From the NCBI GenBank assembly GCA_000231825.2, contig JH720368.1:266581-330580 (forward strand): DNA of 64,000 nt, read 5' to 3'. A program made the position numbers and the translations under genes. The notes beneath the pieces were generated by a model. It made no database searches. It was not told the origin of the DNA and saw only the letters and a program-made list of their open reading frames with translations. This document shows positions 12,308-23,363 of this stretch, in pieces. The DNA is from Tetrahymena elliotti 4EA (Eukaryota > Ciliophora > Oligohymenophorea > Hymenostomatida > Tetrahymenidae). How positions within the stretch are numbered: the stretch's first letter is position 1; the number at the start of each line of letters is the position of its first letter.

Positions 12308-13796
12308 TTATCAAATATGCTCTAATTATTTTTATTTAATATTAATGTTGTTAATTGAATTTGAATAATAAATAATATAGATATTTTTTTGTTAATAGAA
12401 GGCGGCCATTAACTTCTAATATATTAATATATGAAGAACTACTTCACATTGCAATCTAAAATCCATAAAAAATTATTTTATTGAAAGTTTTACCTTTTTT
12501 CTTTCTTTGTGTTTTGCTTACTAATCTTTTTTTGGAACTGAATTAATTGATTGATTAATTAATTTATAAACTGTTTGTTATTTATTAAGTTAATAACTCT
12601 TCTTTTAATAATTTCTTTTAAGAATATTTATTATTCCTATTATTTATCATAAATAATTAGAGTGAATGAAAAGGATCGTTCCCTCCACTATACATTCATT
12701 TATACAGCTATTATTTTATTTATATATTTATTTATTGATTCTGAAAGCACTCTTTATCTATCTATCCATTTACCTATAAGCCCTTTACCATTATTATGAA
12801 TAATCTGTTTCATACAATATCTATATTTATCTATTAGTTAAAAGATAGATAATTCAATGAAACTATAATTCTTTGAAACCGACAAATCAAACGATTAAAA
12901 ACTTAATCTTTCTTTTTATTAATTTATTTTTATTAGCTTTAATCAAAAATTAATTTTTTTGTTAGCAGATATGATTCTCTAAAAATTTCTGCAAAAATTT
13001 TATTTATACTTATTTCAATATTTATTTTAAAAATTCGTTTATAAATGATTTAAATCAACTTTTTTCTAAATTTTTTGAGAAATTTCAATTTACAAAAATA
13101 AAATATCACAAAATTGATTTTGGGAATAAATCATTTTATCTTTTGATAAGAGAACATGTTTTAGATATTATCTTGAAAAAAATTTTTTTTTTTGGGTTCT
13201 TAACAAAAACAAAATTATTTAATTCTTTTTAATTCATTTTGCTTGAATTTAATAAAATAAATTTTGGATATTTTTAAAAATAAGTTTTTGAATAGCTTGA
13301 TGAAGTAATAAATTTATTGAAAAATCTTTTTTTGGAAGTTAAACATTAACTGAAATGCTTTCATTTTGCTTTTTAGCAAAAGAAAATTTTAAAATTGATT
13401 TGTGGAATTTGAAAAAAAGATATTCAAATTTAATTGAAATATCGTCTCAAGTAGATTATTAAAAATTAAAATATTAACTTTTTGAATCATTTTTTTATAT
13501 TTATTGAGTAAAAATTTAAGAAAGTTTAATTTTGATTTTAAATTTGAGACTTAAAAGAAGAAAATTTAATTAATGAATTAAAAAGTATTTTTTTAGGGAA
13601 TTTATTCGGAATGGAAATATTATTTATGAATTTTAAGAAGTGAAATCAACATTTTATTTAATAAATATAATTAATTTATAAATAAACAACAGTTTGTATC
13701 AATTAATAACTTTTAATGTAAGTTAAGATACAGTTAGTGAAATATTGACTTATAAAAATTTACAAAAAAATAAAGATAAAAATGATATCATGATCT
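12308..13796. other. Intergenic, 1.5 kb
   Basis: Upstream region of the RIB72-family gene and downstream region of the SWI3-type gene. Long A/T tracts only; nothing else recognised. Confidence 0.6.
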
Positions 13797-16700
13797 TCAT
13801 TAATCATTTTTTTCAGTTTAATCATACATCTATTATGAATAATCTTATTAGTATCCTTAATCAGCTTATTAGTATTCAGGGAGAGGATCTGTTGGTTAGG
13901 GATAATCACCCAAATTATTAATTGGATCTTACTAATCATTTTAACTGTAATAGTTTTATTCTTCTATATTCATTCCTTGGCTGCTATCATATTATCCTTA
14001 GGGTACAAGAGGTGCTTAGTTGGGGATTTATGGTTAAGGGTTTAAGTTGTGCTAACTACTAGGACCACTTATGAGATTTTAAGAGCTAGGAGCTTAGTTT
14101 ACAGGAGCAGTCTAATGCAATTATTATGGGTTTTAGTGATGAATAGGATTGGTGTTTACAGGTGTATTTTCTTAACTTAAACCTCTTTAAGGAGCATTGC
14201 CATAATATCCAGAATTGCTTTATTAAGGATAGTGCTAATAATTTTATGATGTGTTAGGAACTTATCCTTGTTGCTGTTATGGAATAGGTTAGATTGGAGG
14301 ATTTTGAATTGAAGGTTGCTATTAGTAAGGAGGAGCAGCATAATTCTAAGCAGGAAGTTTATGATAAGATTGATTTGGGGGATAAGGATTATTTTATGAG
14401 GAGCCACCTTGATTTGATGGGTATTACTATTAATAGCCAGTATTTACAGGTGGTTGAGTATTAGGAACATTTTATTAGGAATATTATTACTATTATTAAT
14501 TAGAAGGAGATGTTCCTTAAATAGGTGCATTAGGAGGTGCTTATGAGGGTTGATTTTAATATGGAGCAGGTGGCATACCAGGTTATTGATTCATTTATCT
14601 CCTGTGTTATTCTTAGTAAGTTCTAGTAAATTCTTTATTAAACTCATTTCTACGGTAAGCAAGACTGACTGTTTCAGCTATATGGTTGCTTTATGTAACC
14701 TCAAGCTAATTACGTTCATACCAAATTAATTTTTCATACTCTTCCAAGTAATTCAATTTGCTCTCTAACTTATTTAATTAACAATATATCAAACTCTAAA
14801 CAAGTTTTCTTATTTTTTCTTCTTCCCTTTCTTAAAGTTTTTTGGATCTTTCTTTTGTGATTTATTCGATTTCTAAAAGATCATCTGCATTAGTGTTACT
14901 AACTTCTTCAATTAGTCCTAATCTCTTATCATCTTTTTTAGCTTAATTATTTTCTATAATCTACACTTATTCTTCTTAAATTGCAGATTCATTCTTGATG
15001 GTAGCCCCATTGACTGCAGATTAGGAAGGAACTTATTCAGTGATTTCTAATTCCATTTCTTTTCCTTCATTATTTTAATTTTGTTACTTTTATTCTTCTT
15101 ATATTTCATCTTCTTCTTTAATCTAATTATTACTAGATCCCTCTATATTTTCTTCCTTTTATTCTATTTTTTAAGATAAACTCTATTTAGCAGTAGCCTT
15201 AATGCTTTACTTTTTTTGTTTATGCTTATCTAATAAACTCTTGAAGATTGCTATCTAAGTATTCAATAAACAAATTTAAAATTAATAAATTTATAGCTAA
15301 ATTAATGGTTACATGCTAAATTAAAGGATTTGAATAATCAGAGAAAACAGTTGGTTCGTCATCAGCTATTTCTTCATAAGGCTATCTACCAATATTGTTG
15401 TCTTCTTCATTTTCGAATAAACGTACTTATGAAATATTCTTAAGAGGAAGTCTGAGGAAATGAAGAATGATTTCTTCTCTTGTGCGACCATCAAGAGATT
15501 TTACTATTTCATCCCAATTTTCCTTATGTTCTTCAATTTTTTCTAGAAGCTTGTGAGTTTCTTAAGGAGTCCAAGGTTTCTAAGAAACACTCTATTTGGA
15601 TTCGTTGCTTGACAATTTATTAATTAAATCAGATTTCTCAAAGTCTCTATCACTCAAAAAGCTAGGATAATTTCCTTCTGTGTAACACTTAATACAAAGA
15701 ACCATACATGGTTAGCTTTCTTAAACTTACTTTTGTTAGAACCATACTAATCCACAAATAACACCACAAAAATCACAAATAGGTCTATTATTAAAAGAGA
15801 AAATGTTTTAGTTTTTCCTGAAATGACTTTCAAGCTAAATAATAAATACCTTTGATTTTTTGATAATAATTTAATAGAATTGAAGACTAAATCTCCTTCT
15901 CCTCCTTCTTAAAACAAATCTCTATCCTAATCAAGAAGATCTATTTTTTCTGTTAAAATAAGGGAAACGCTTTAAAATCAATTATTTGTTTTAGGTAAAA
16001 TTTTACTGGATTAGTTTGTGTATTTGTAGATTGATTGATTTGCAAGTGTTGGCTTAGAAAGAAGGATTGATTGAGGAGTAAGCTTAGGGTCACAATTAAA
16101 GTTGATAATACCCCAATGCTCTAAAAATGCATGAACTCTAAGAATAGCACAGACGTCACCTGCTAAATTACGTCTGCATGCTGTAGCAGTCAAATAAATT
16201 CTAGGGTTTTCTCTATACAAGGAGACAATGAAATTTCTGTATCTCTTGTAGATTTCAGGAGTTTTAGATGGCTTTCCTTAGAAGAATTCTGGAAGACTCT
16301 CCTTTTCAATTTGATGGATCTTTTCCATATCAAACCTTAAAATTTAAAGAAAGAAATAAATATCTGTTTGAATAAACTAAGAATAATTTAAAATATATAT
16401 TTATTGGTGTCTAATATTAGAGTTAAAGATAATATATTATCTTAAACATCTAAACAGTATTTATTTTTACAATCTCTTTAAACTAATTCAATTATGCATA
16501 CCAGTGAGAGCAGGAAGGAAGTACAACTTAGTATTTTTTCTAAGGTTTTTCTGCCTTATTTTCTCCCATACCTTAACCACCATTTCCCATACTTTGTTGA
16601 TATCTTTCTTAAGCAAATGAAGTATAAGGGAATATATCCTTGGAATTTTCTTCACCTCTGATAATTACACTTGGAGGAGCTGCAGTGGGGATACTATTTT

Positions 16701-17240
16701 ATTTAAATTTAGATATTTTTAATCCATATTTTAATTTTTAAACTGTTTTATTCATTTTCTTCTTTCAGATAATAAAATTTTCCTAAATCTAAATTTTTTA
16801 TTTACATTGTTGGATTTGCTTTAGGTGGCTGTTATACCTAAGGTGCAATTGGTTATTGAGCCACTGTTTATGCTTAATGTACCTATGAATTTGTTTAAGC
16901 TTAAGGAGCTTATAAATTAGATCCTGCTTGCATGGAATTTTATGGTTATGATGACTAATTGGTAACCTAAGAATTAAGTTATTAAGAATTTTATTATGCA
17001 GGTTGATTTTAGTTTGTTTAAGGAGCTGATTAAGCTGATAACGAAAGATTAGTTGGGGGAGGATTTGAAGGAATGATTGGATTGCTTGATTCAGGAGAAA
17101 GAGGAGGCTATTAAGAAGACTGCTTTGATACTTGACTCTTTGAACCTTTCTTTGATGAAGATGTTTACTGCTGACTGGATTTTGTATCTTCTATTTTTTT
17201 ATGTTAATCAACTTAAAATACTAATAAAAAAATATTTCAT
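13797..17240 (-). CDS. SWI3: SWI3/BAF155 (SMARCC)-type SWI/SNF chromatin-remodelling subunit, about 984 aa
   Basis: Minus-strand exons: 17240-17222 (uncertain), 17190-16806, 16693-16502, 16335-16007, 15949-15850, 15784-15313 and 15254-13797. Order of parts: a Ser/Gln-rich N-terminus; a SWIRM domain at about 188-290 (VVLPSCSHW joined across an intron to [18 protein letters not shown], then [20 protein letters not shown]); a Cys-rich zinc-binding segment (CDFCGVICG...CIKCY); a SANT domain ([20 protein letters not shown]); a Glu-rich stretch; and the BAF155-type coiled coil ([20 protein letters not shown]). A roughly 280-residue Pro/Gln/Asn tail follows. In the family SWIRM and SANT contact nucleosomes and the coiled coil dimerises in the SWI/SNF core. 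The first exon needs a 31 bp intron, so the true start may lie elsewhere upstream. Stop TGA is 13799-13797. Confidence 0.92.
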
Positions 17241-18684
17241 TTAAGAAAGCACTAAAAAAAGAGAAACAATATCTAAAAGAACATCTTTTTGCGATTGTTC
17301 AACAAATTATGCTTCAAACAATAATGAAAATAAAATTTTTCTTAAAATTATTTATTTAAAATAACATTTTATATTCACTTCTGAAGAATCACATTCACTA
17401 TTTAAATAAGTTGTTTCTAAGTTTTCTTTCTTAAAGTTATTAAAAAATGCTAACCTTGGTCTTGATCGATAACCTAGTATGAATTGTTGGGTAGCTTTAA
17501 CAAATTTATAACTATCTGATTTTTTTTTTATTTCATTTACTAAAAGGGATGGTGTTGATTTTTCTATGTGTTTTCCTTTTTTTAATTTTCTTTAAGGTAT
17601 AATATATAAATAATTATGTACTTTCAATGTTTTCGCGCTTTAATTTAAAGTTTTTTTCTTTTCATGTTTCAATACAAAGAAATATGCAAAAACTAACCAA
17701 ACAAACAAAGAAACTACTTTAACAAACAATCTCACTCCCCATATGAAATAAAATAATAATTGAAAAAACTATTGATTGATCTTATTAGATAAATAGATCT
17801 CTTGTAATTAAAGAATAAAATTTGACTTAAAATATCACTAATTATTTTTTTATTGTTTATTATTTTTAAGAATCTTTATTTCTTTAACTTCTTTCATATC
17901 TTTTCAATGCTATAAAACTTCAATTTAATTTATCTATCTTTTTATTTGCAAGGAAATGGAAGTAAAAAATTATTAATTTTATCAGAAATTAACTCTAATT
18001 AAGATCTTCTTAATTAAAAGTAAGTGTAACTAACTTACTCAATAAATTAATTAACACAATAATTTTAAATTCTTGTTTCTAATTTATTATTCTAATCTCA
18101 ATTAAATTAAAGCTAATCATTTCTCTATTTTTCTTAAAGACATAAATCACTCTGAAAGAAAAATCTCATTGTAAGTTAGACTCTATTATTTTAAATAGGT
18201 ATATTTATTTTATTATCTAGTTCCACAATTAAATAATACAATTTTTTTATTTAATATTTTTATTTCTAACAGGTAAGATAGATTTTAAATTATTCTTTAA
18301 AAAATTTTTCTAAAATAAACTAGAAATATTAAATGAAAATACTTTCATATTTTTACAAATAATTGCATTTAAAATAAAAAGCTGTATTCAAAATTATTAT
18401 TTAAAAAAAATAATTTTGTTAATAAATAAAATTAGAAGAAATTTTTCTCAAAACAAGTCTTTCAAAATAAGTTATTTGACTATTAAATTATTTTTCTTAG
18501 AAAGAAATCATTTAAATTTAAACAAAACGAAATAATTTTATTCAGGTTAAATTCATTAAAAAAATGAGCCATAAATTTAAACCAACGAGAAAATACAAAT
18601 ACAATTTTATTAAAATATTAAAAAAATTTATAACTAAAATCTAGAAATAAATTAATATTTTGATTTATCATTAAAGATTGTAAC
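17241..18684. other. Intergenic, 1.4 kb, upstream of tRNA
   Basis: No protein gene seen. A slightly less AT-rich patch at about 17440-17520 could belong to a small RNA or a promoter, but no family was recognised. Confidence 0.5.
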
Positions 18685-18758
18685 GCTCGATTAGCTCAGC
18701 TGGTTAGAGCATGCGGCTGTTAACCGCAAGGTCGTAGGTTCGATCCCTACATCGAGCG
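18685..18758 (+). tRNA. tRNA-Asn (anticodon GTT)
   Basis: A 74-nt cloverleaf folds cleanly. The acceptor stem is GCTCGAT/ATCGAGC (18685-18691 with 18751-18757) with discriminator G at 18758. The D arm is GCTC...GAGC. The anticodon stem TGCGG/CCGCA encloses loop CTGTTAA with anticodon GTT at 18719-18721. The T arm is GTAGG-TTCGATC-CCTAC. No intron and no encoded CCA, as expected for a nuclear eukaryotic tRNA. The internal A box and B box (GGTTCGATCC) are intact. Confidence 0.97.
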
Positions 18759-18768
18759 CTTTTTTTAT
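18759..18768 (+). terminator. RNA polymerase III terminator
   Basis: A run of seven T follows the tRNA-Asn 3' end almost immediately, the usual Pol III stop. Confidence 0.85.
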
Positions 18769-19358
18769 AAATTTTTTTCATTAAAAATTTATCTCAATTA
18801 TCTTAAAAATAAAAAGAATAATTTTAGAATGCTTGAATAATTTATATAAATCTCATTTAATTTTGTTTATAATAAGAAATAATTGTTGTTTTTAAAATTT
18901 TTTTACTTTTTACTTTTTAAAAATTGACAAATTTTCAAGTTTTTTTGATTAGTAAAATAAAATTGAAAATAGTACCTTCTTTATCCTAGTTTATGATAAT
19001 TTTATTTCTAAAGCATAATTTAAAACTAGAGTTAAAGTTTCAAGAAAGGTTGCTAGATCAGCTATTATAGAATTGCTTGATAATGAATGAATTTTAATAA
19101 TACTTTTATTTTGCTAATTTTTTAATATTAAGATGAAATTGAATAAGAAAAACTTTATACAAAAAGATATAAAATATAAATTTTGAATTTGATAGACAAA
19201 GGAAAATGATTAAATAGATGAAATTATATTTATTTATTTTTTGAATTGATTAGAATTTGAAAGAAATATTTTACAATTTGAATATGATTTTAACTTTGAT
19301 TTTTAGCTTAAGCAAATATTTAAAATAAAATATTTAAGGAATTGTGATTAATTGTTAA
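18769..19358. other. Intergenic, AT-rich
   Basis: Lies between the tRNA and the 3' end of the kinase-like gene. No gene recognised. Confidence 0.6.
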
Positions 19359-21521
19359 TCAATTTTAATTATTTTAAGCTATTACAAGCTTATCAAATTT
19401 TTAAAGTTTTTATGTTGATTAATTTCTAAATATTTATTCTCTTGGATCAGGATAAGATTCAGGTTCGTTAGGATTGTCTTCGTCATCCCCATCAATTGAG
19501 CTGTTTTACTTTAATTATTAGATTTAAGGTGAGCGAATATTTTAAGCTTATCTACTATTATTGTTTGTTCTAGCAATAAAAGTACTTCTTTTTTTTTATT
19601 TTTACTATTATTATTTTTAATTTTCTTCTTTATCAAATGGTGTTACTTGGGTATTTTCAATCTATGAACTCTGATCAGCATTAGATTTCAAACAGCTGCT
19701 TTTAAGCTTTGAATTAGAAAAGTTAGTGTTATTATTTAAGTTATTTTTTGTATTGGAAATTATTGTAGTTGCTACATCTTCGTTGTTTTCAGTTAATAAT
19801 AATGAGTAATTATTAATTGAATTTAAGAAAAAAGGATTTTAATCACATGATAATTCAAGATACTTGTTGTTGACAATTTTCATATTGCAGCAAGGATTTA
19901 ACGCATCTTGTGCTTGGGTATACTTTGAAGTGTAGGCTTCCAAAAGTTCTTACCAATCAAATCCTAAAAATAGACCAGTCTATTGTATATCATAAAAAGA
20001 TTAAGGTCTGTTGGATTTGTCATATCTGAGACAATACTGTATAAATTAAATAAATTCTGTAGGTACAGGTTCATTATTATAAGAAAAGGCAGGATATGAA
20101 ATAGTAGAAGAAGAGCTATTGTGTATATTATTTAATGTTTATTTTCTATCTTGAGTTTTAAAAGGATGTTTTCTGTAGATCATTTAGTATGCTATAATTC
20201 CAAGCTACCAATAGTCACTAGATGTATTCTAATTTTTTTACTTTATTTGCTCAGGACTTTAGTTTTCTTCTCTTAAATCAAAAACAAAAGATGTGTTTAC
20301 TTATCTTTTTGATTTGATGAACTTAGAGTTACCAAAATCACAAAGACAAACATTCATCAATTCATCAAGCAAAATGTTATCTAATTAGAGACCTCTGTAT
20401 AAAATACTTTGCTCTTCATGAAGATATTAGAGACAAGCTACAATTTAAGCAAGAATTCTTTTTATTTCTTTCAACTCTAAGACTTTTCTTGATATAATAA
20501 ACTATTTTAATGTTCCATGGGGTTTGTAGTCAGTTACCAAGTAGATATTTTCTTAATCAGTGAATGCATATTCTAATTTAATAGTGTAAGAGCTATCTAA
20601 CTTTTCTAATATATTTCTTTCTCTCCAAATATTTTCTAATTGATTTGTATATTTAAGATCTTATTTTTTTATGACCTTCATAGCAAGAGGAACTTTGTCC
20701 TTATGACACAAGTAAACCTTACTTAGTTTATTTTCACATAAAGTTTTTACTATTTCAAATTACTAAAAGGTAATTTTTTCATTTTATATGGCACTTTACT
20801 TAGTAATTTTGTAAGTGTTTTATTATTTTTAATTTTGATATTAGCTATTGATTCTTTTATTTATATAGGGTGTACTGGTAGATCTTTTTTAAAATGAGTT
20901 ATTTCTAGATTGATTTTATGATTTCAATGCCATGCAAAAATTTCTAGGCTTAATTTCTTTTGAGATATCCAACTCATTTAATTAATTCAACAGTGAGCCA
21001 CCACTAATCTAGCTAATGTTATTATTGTCATTAGTTCCTTGAATAATTTCAAGTTAACTTGATTTTAAGTCATCATTATAAGCCTCTAAGATTGATTTAA
21101 TAATTTGTTGTTCTCTGCTGTAATCAAATTTAGTGAAATCATAAGATACAGACTAAATTTATTAACACCCAAAAAAATTAATTAATAAATGGAAAAAACT
21201 TTCAATGTATTAATTAATAAGGAGACTATTATTTATTTTAAATAAATTTGGTCAAGCTAGACTAAATCAACTACAATCAATAAATTATTGTAAGCTGGCT
21301 AATTAAAAATTTTAATGTAAATTTGCTTGAACCAAATTATTGTATTTCTTTTATTGCAAAATATATGGATAGCTTACAGAAAATTTAAAAATAATTACCT
21401 CAGAATAATTGTCTTTTGGACTTGCTTCATTAGTTTGCTATTTCATTCTAGGGTCTTTCAAATCTATTCTAGATTAAAGCTGGTATATTTTACCTTCTGG
21501 TTATTATTCTTATGTCTTCAT
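19359..21521 (-). CDS. AGC-like protein kinase homolog, probably catalytically dead, 638 aa
   Basis: Two exons, 21521-21399 and 21152-19359, joined in phase across a 246 bp intron; stop TGA 19361-19359. The kinase fold spans about residues 170-440. The ATP-anchoring Lys is present (VPLAMKVIKK, about K200) and DFG is intact (LCDFGNSK, about D313), followed by a SPEQ motif. The Gly-rich loop is degenerate (LCENKLSKVYLC). The catalytic loop reads ILYRGLQLDNILLD where AGC kinases have YRDLKxDN, so the catalytic Asp is Gly (GGT for GAT) and the Lys is Gln. Flanks are Asn/Ser-rich, and the C-terminus has an Asp/Glu/Pro patch. I infer a pseudokinase that binds nucleotide or partners without phosphotransfer. 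A sequencing error at that one base is the alternative. Confidence 0.88.
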
Positions 21522-21918
21522 TTTACAAAAAATAAATAAATAATGTTTTCTCTCTTATGGCTAAAATTAGAACAAAATTTATGCATTCAAAATCTAGGCA
21601 AAAAAAAAATTGTAAGTAGGAATTGAAAACTGGTGAATTCACAATAAAATTAATCACAAGCTAACTTAATAAAAATTTATTTGTTTTTTTTTGAGTATTA
21701 AGATTTGTCTAAAATTTATTAGTTTAATTTAATAAATTTAGGTAGACATGTCCAATAAAAAGTAAATTCTACTATATCAATAGAAACAAATTAAATTTGT
21801 GAGATTTGGTATGTACATCGAACTATTTCTCAAAATAGAATGATTATGTCATAATTTGTTTTAATAATTATTTAGAAGGGAATATGTGGCCCTTTAGTAA
21901 TACTTGAATTTAAGTTTC
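21522..21918. other. Short intergenic stretch
   Basis: AT-rich, nothing recognised. Promoter of the kinase-like gene is expected here. Confidence 0.5.
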
Positions 21919-22128
21919 TCAAATGTTAATTAGATTGATATAAAAAAACAAAAGTACTTTAATTTAATTTTATGAAAAATAGGATGAAGAAAGAGAAGAG
22001 CCATTCGAAGATGATGAAGAAGAAGAACTCATGAAAATTCCTCCTTTTACCTTTCTTCTAGACACATTGAGATCTCCTCTATATTCTAGTGGATTAACAC
22101 ACATAGTGCAAGATTGGCTTGTTCCCAT
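21919..22128 (-). CDS. Small putative N-myristoylated/palmitoylated protein, 69 aa
   Basis: ATG 22128-22126 to TGA 21921-21919, single exon. The N-terminus MGTSQSCTMC has Gly2 and Ser6, which fits N-myristoyltransferase consensus, and nearby cysteines could be palmitoylated. A basic stretch (VSRRKVKGG), a run of eight Ser and a Ser/Gly region follow. Base composition is clearly richer in G/C than the flanks, which favours a real gene over chance. An alternative model splices at the GTAAAAGG after SRRK. Not recognised as a known family; if real it would sit on a membrane face. Confidence 0.45.
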
Positions 22129-23363
22129 AATGTATCCGAGTATTAAGTAATAGATTATTAGTTCTCTTCTCCGTAAATGATTAAAAAGCACAATGAATTT
22201 CGATCAATTTTTTGTTTAGAAAGAAAACTTTTACTTTTTGTTTTATTTTGACTGAATGATTATCAATTTTTTGATTAATCAATATTTTACAATATTAACT
22301 AAGATATCAAATTCCGCAAAAATCTAAGGTCCCCCTTTTATTTTTTAACAATCCCCCACCAAAGATGTAAATATGCAATATTAATTATTTGGTATTATTT
22401 TGAAAATGATTTGAATTGAATGAACAAGTTACTCTATCTTAATTTTGAAAATACATAGAAATAAGATAAATATTACATACACTTATGATCCACTTCATAT
22501 AAAATCAGCATTTTTGATTTTCATGCATTTATCTAACTAAGATTTCGATTAATTATTTATTGAAAATATATATGTGGTTAAGCAATTAGAAATCTATTTA
22601 TTTTCCACTTAACTTCTCCAATCCTTTAGATTTTAGTTTCTTAATTCCAGATGGACAACTCTTTTAAGTTGATTAAAATGCTTGAATTAAATCCTGATTA
22701 ATTTCCAGAGAATAATGAAAAATTATATTAGTTTTTACTATTTCAAAATTAAACTAATTTAAGTTGCTAAATCAAATATAGCACATCTCAAATTTCAAAA
22801 AGATATATAACCCCGCTAAAAAAATATCACTTAATCATTAACTCAAAAACAACAATATTTCTGTTAAAAGGTAATATAGTTTATTTACTTCTTTTAAACA
22901 AATTGACTGACTAAATATTTATCAGAAAAAAACTTAAATACATAGTATTTTTATGAAAGCCTTAAAAATACTAGAACTTTTCAATTAAAAATACTTCTGT
23001 ATATTCACAACTTAAAGAACTTATAATTAAACCCATGTTCTTTAACATTTAAAAAATATTCAATAAAGTGAATGTGAATATTTTTCAAAATTATAAGGAT
23101 TTTAAATTTTAAATAAAATTGCAAAAAAAAAAACCTTCTAATATAGGTATTTGTGTAATAGATATAATAGAGTAATTTGAACTTCCTTACTAAATAGAAA
23201 AGATTTATATACAAAAACAAATTCATAATTTACGTTATTTATTTTATTAAACTTTTATTAATTAGCCTAATTTTAAAGTGATTAGTTAAGGAAAGATAAA
23301 TATCTCTTAAACTTCCAGCTAAAATTTTAAATATTTAGAATAGAAAATTAAATCAAACAGATT
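22129..23363. other. Intergenic, 1.2 kb
   Basis: AT-rich with a short C-rich patch near 22330-22370. No coding pattern seen. Confidence 0.55.

Noticed and set aside
16741..17160. Plus-strand Gly/Ala-looking frames
   Set aside because: All plus frames are broken by TGA or lack motifs, while the minus strand reads as the Q/P-rich N-terminus of the SWI3-type protein in phase with SWIRM.
17440..17530. Possible small RNA in a less AT-rich patch
   Set aside because: No recognisable snoRNA, snRNA or tRNA motifs; evidence too weak to call.
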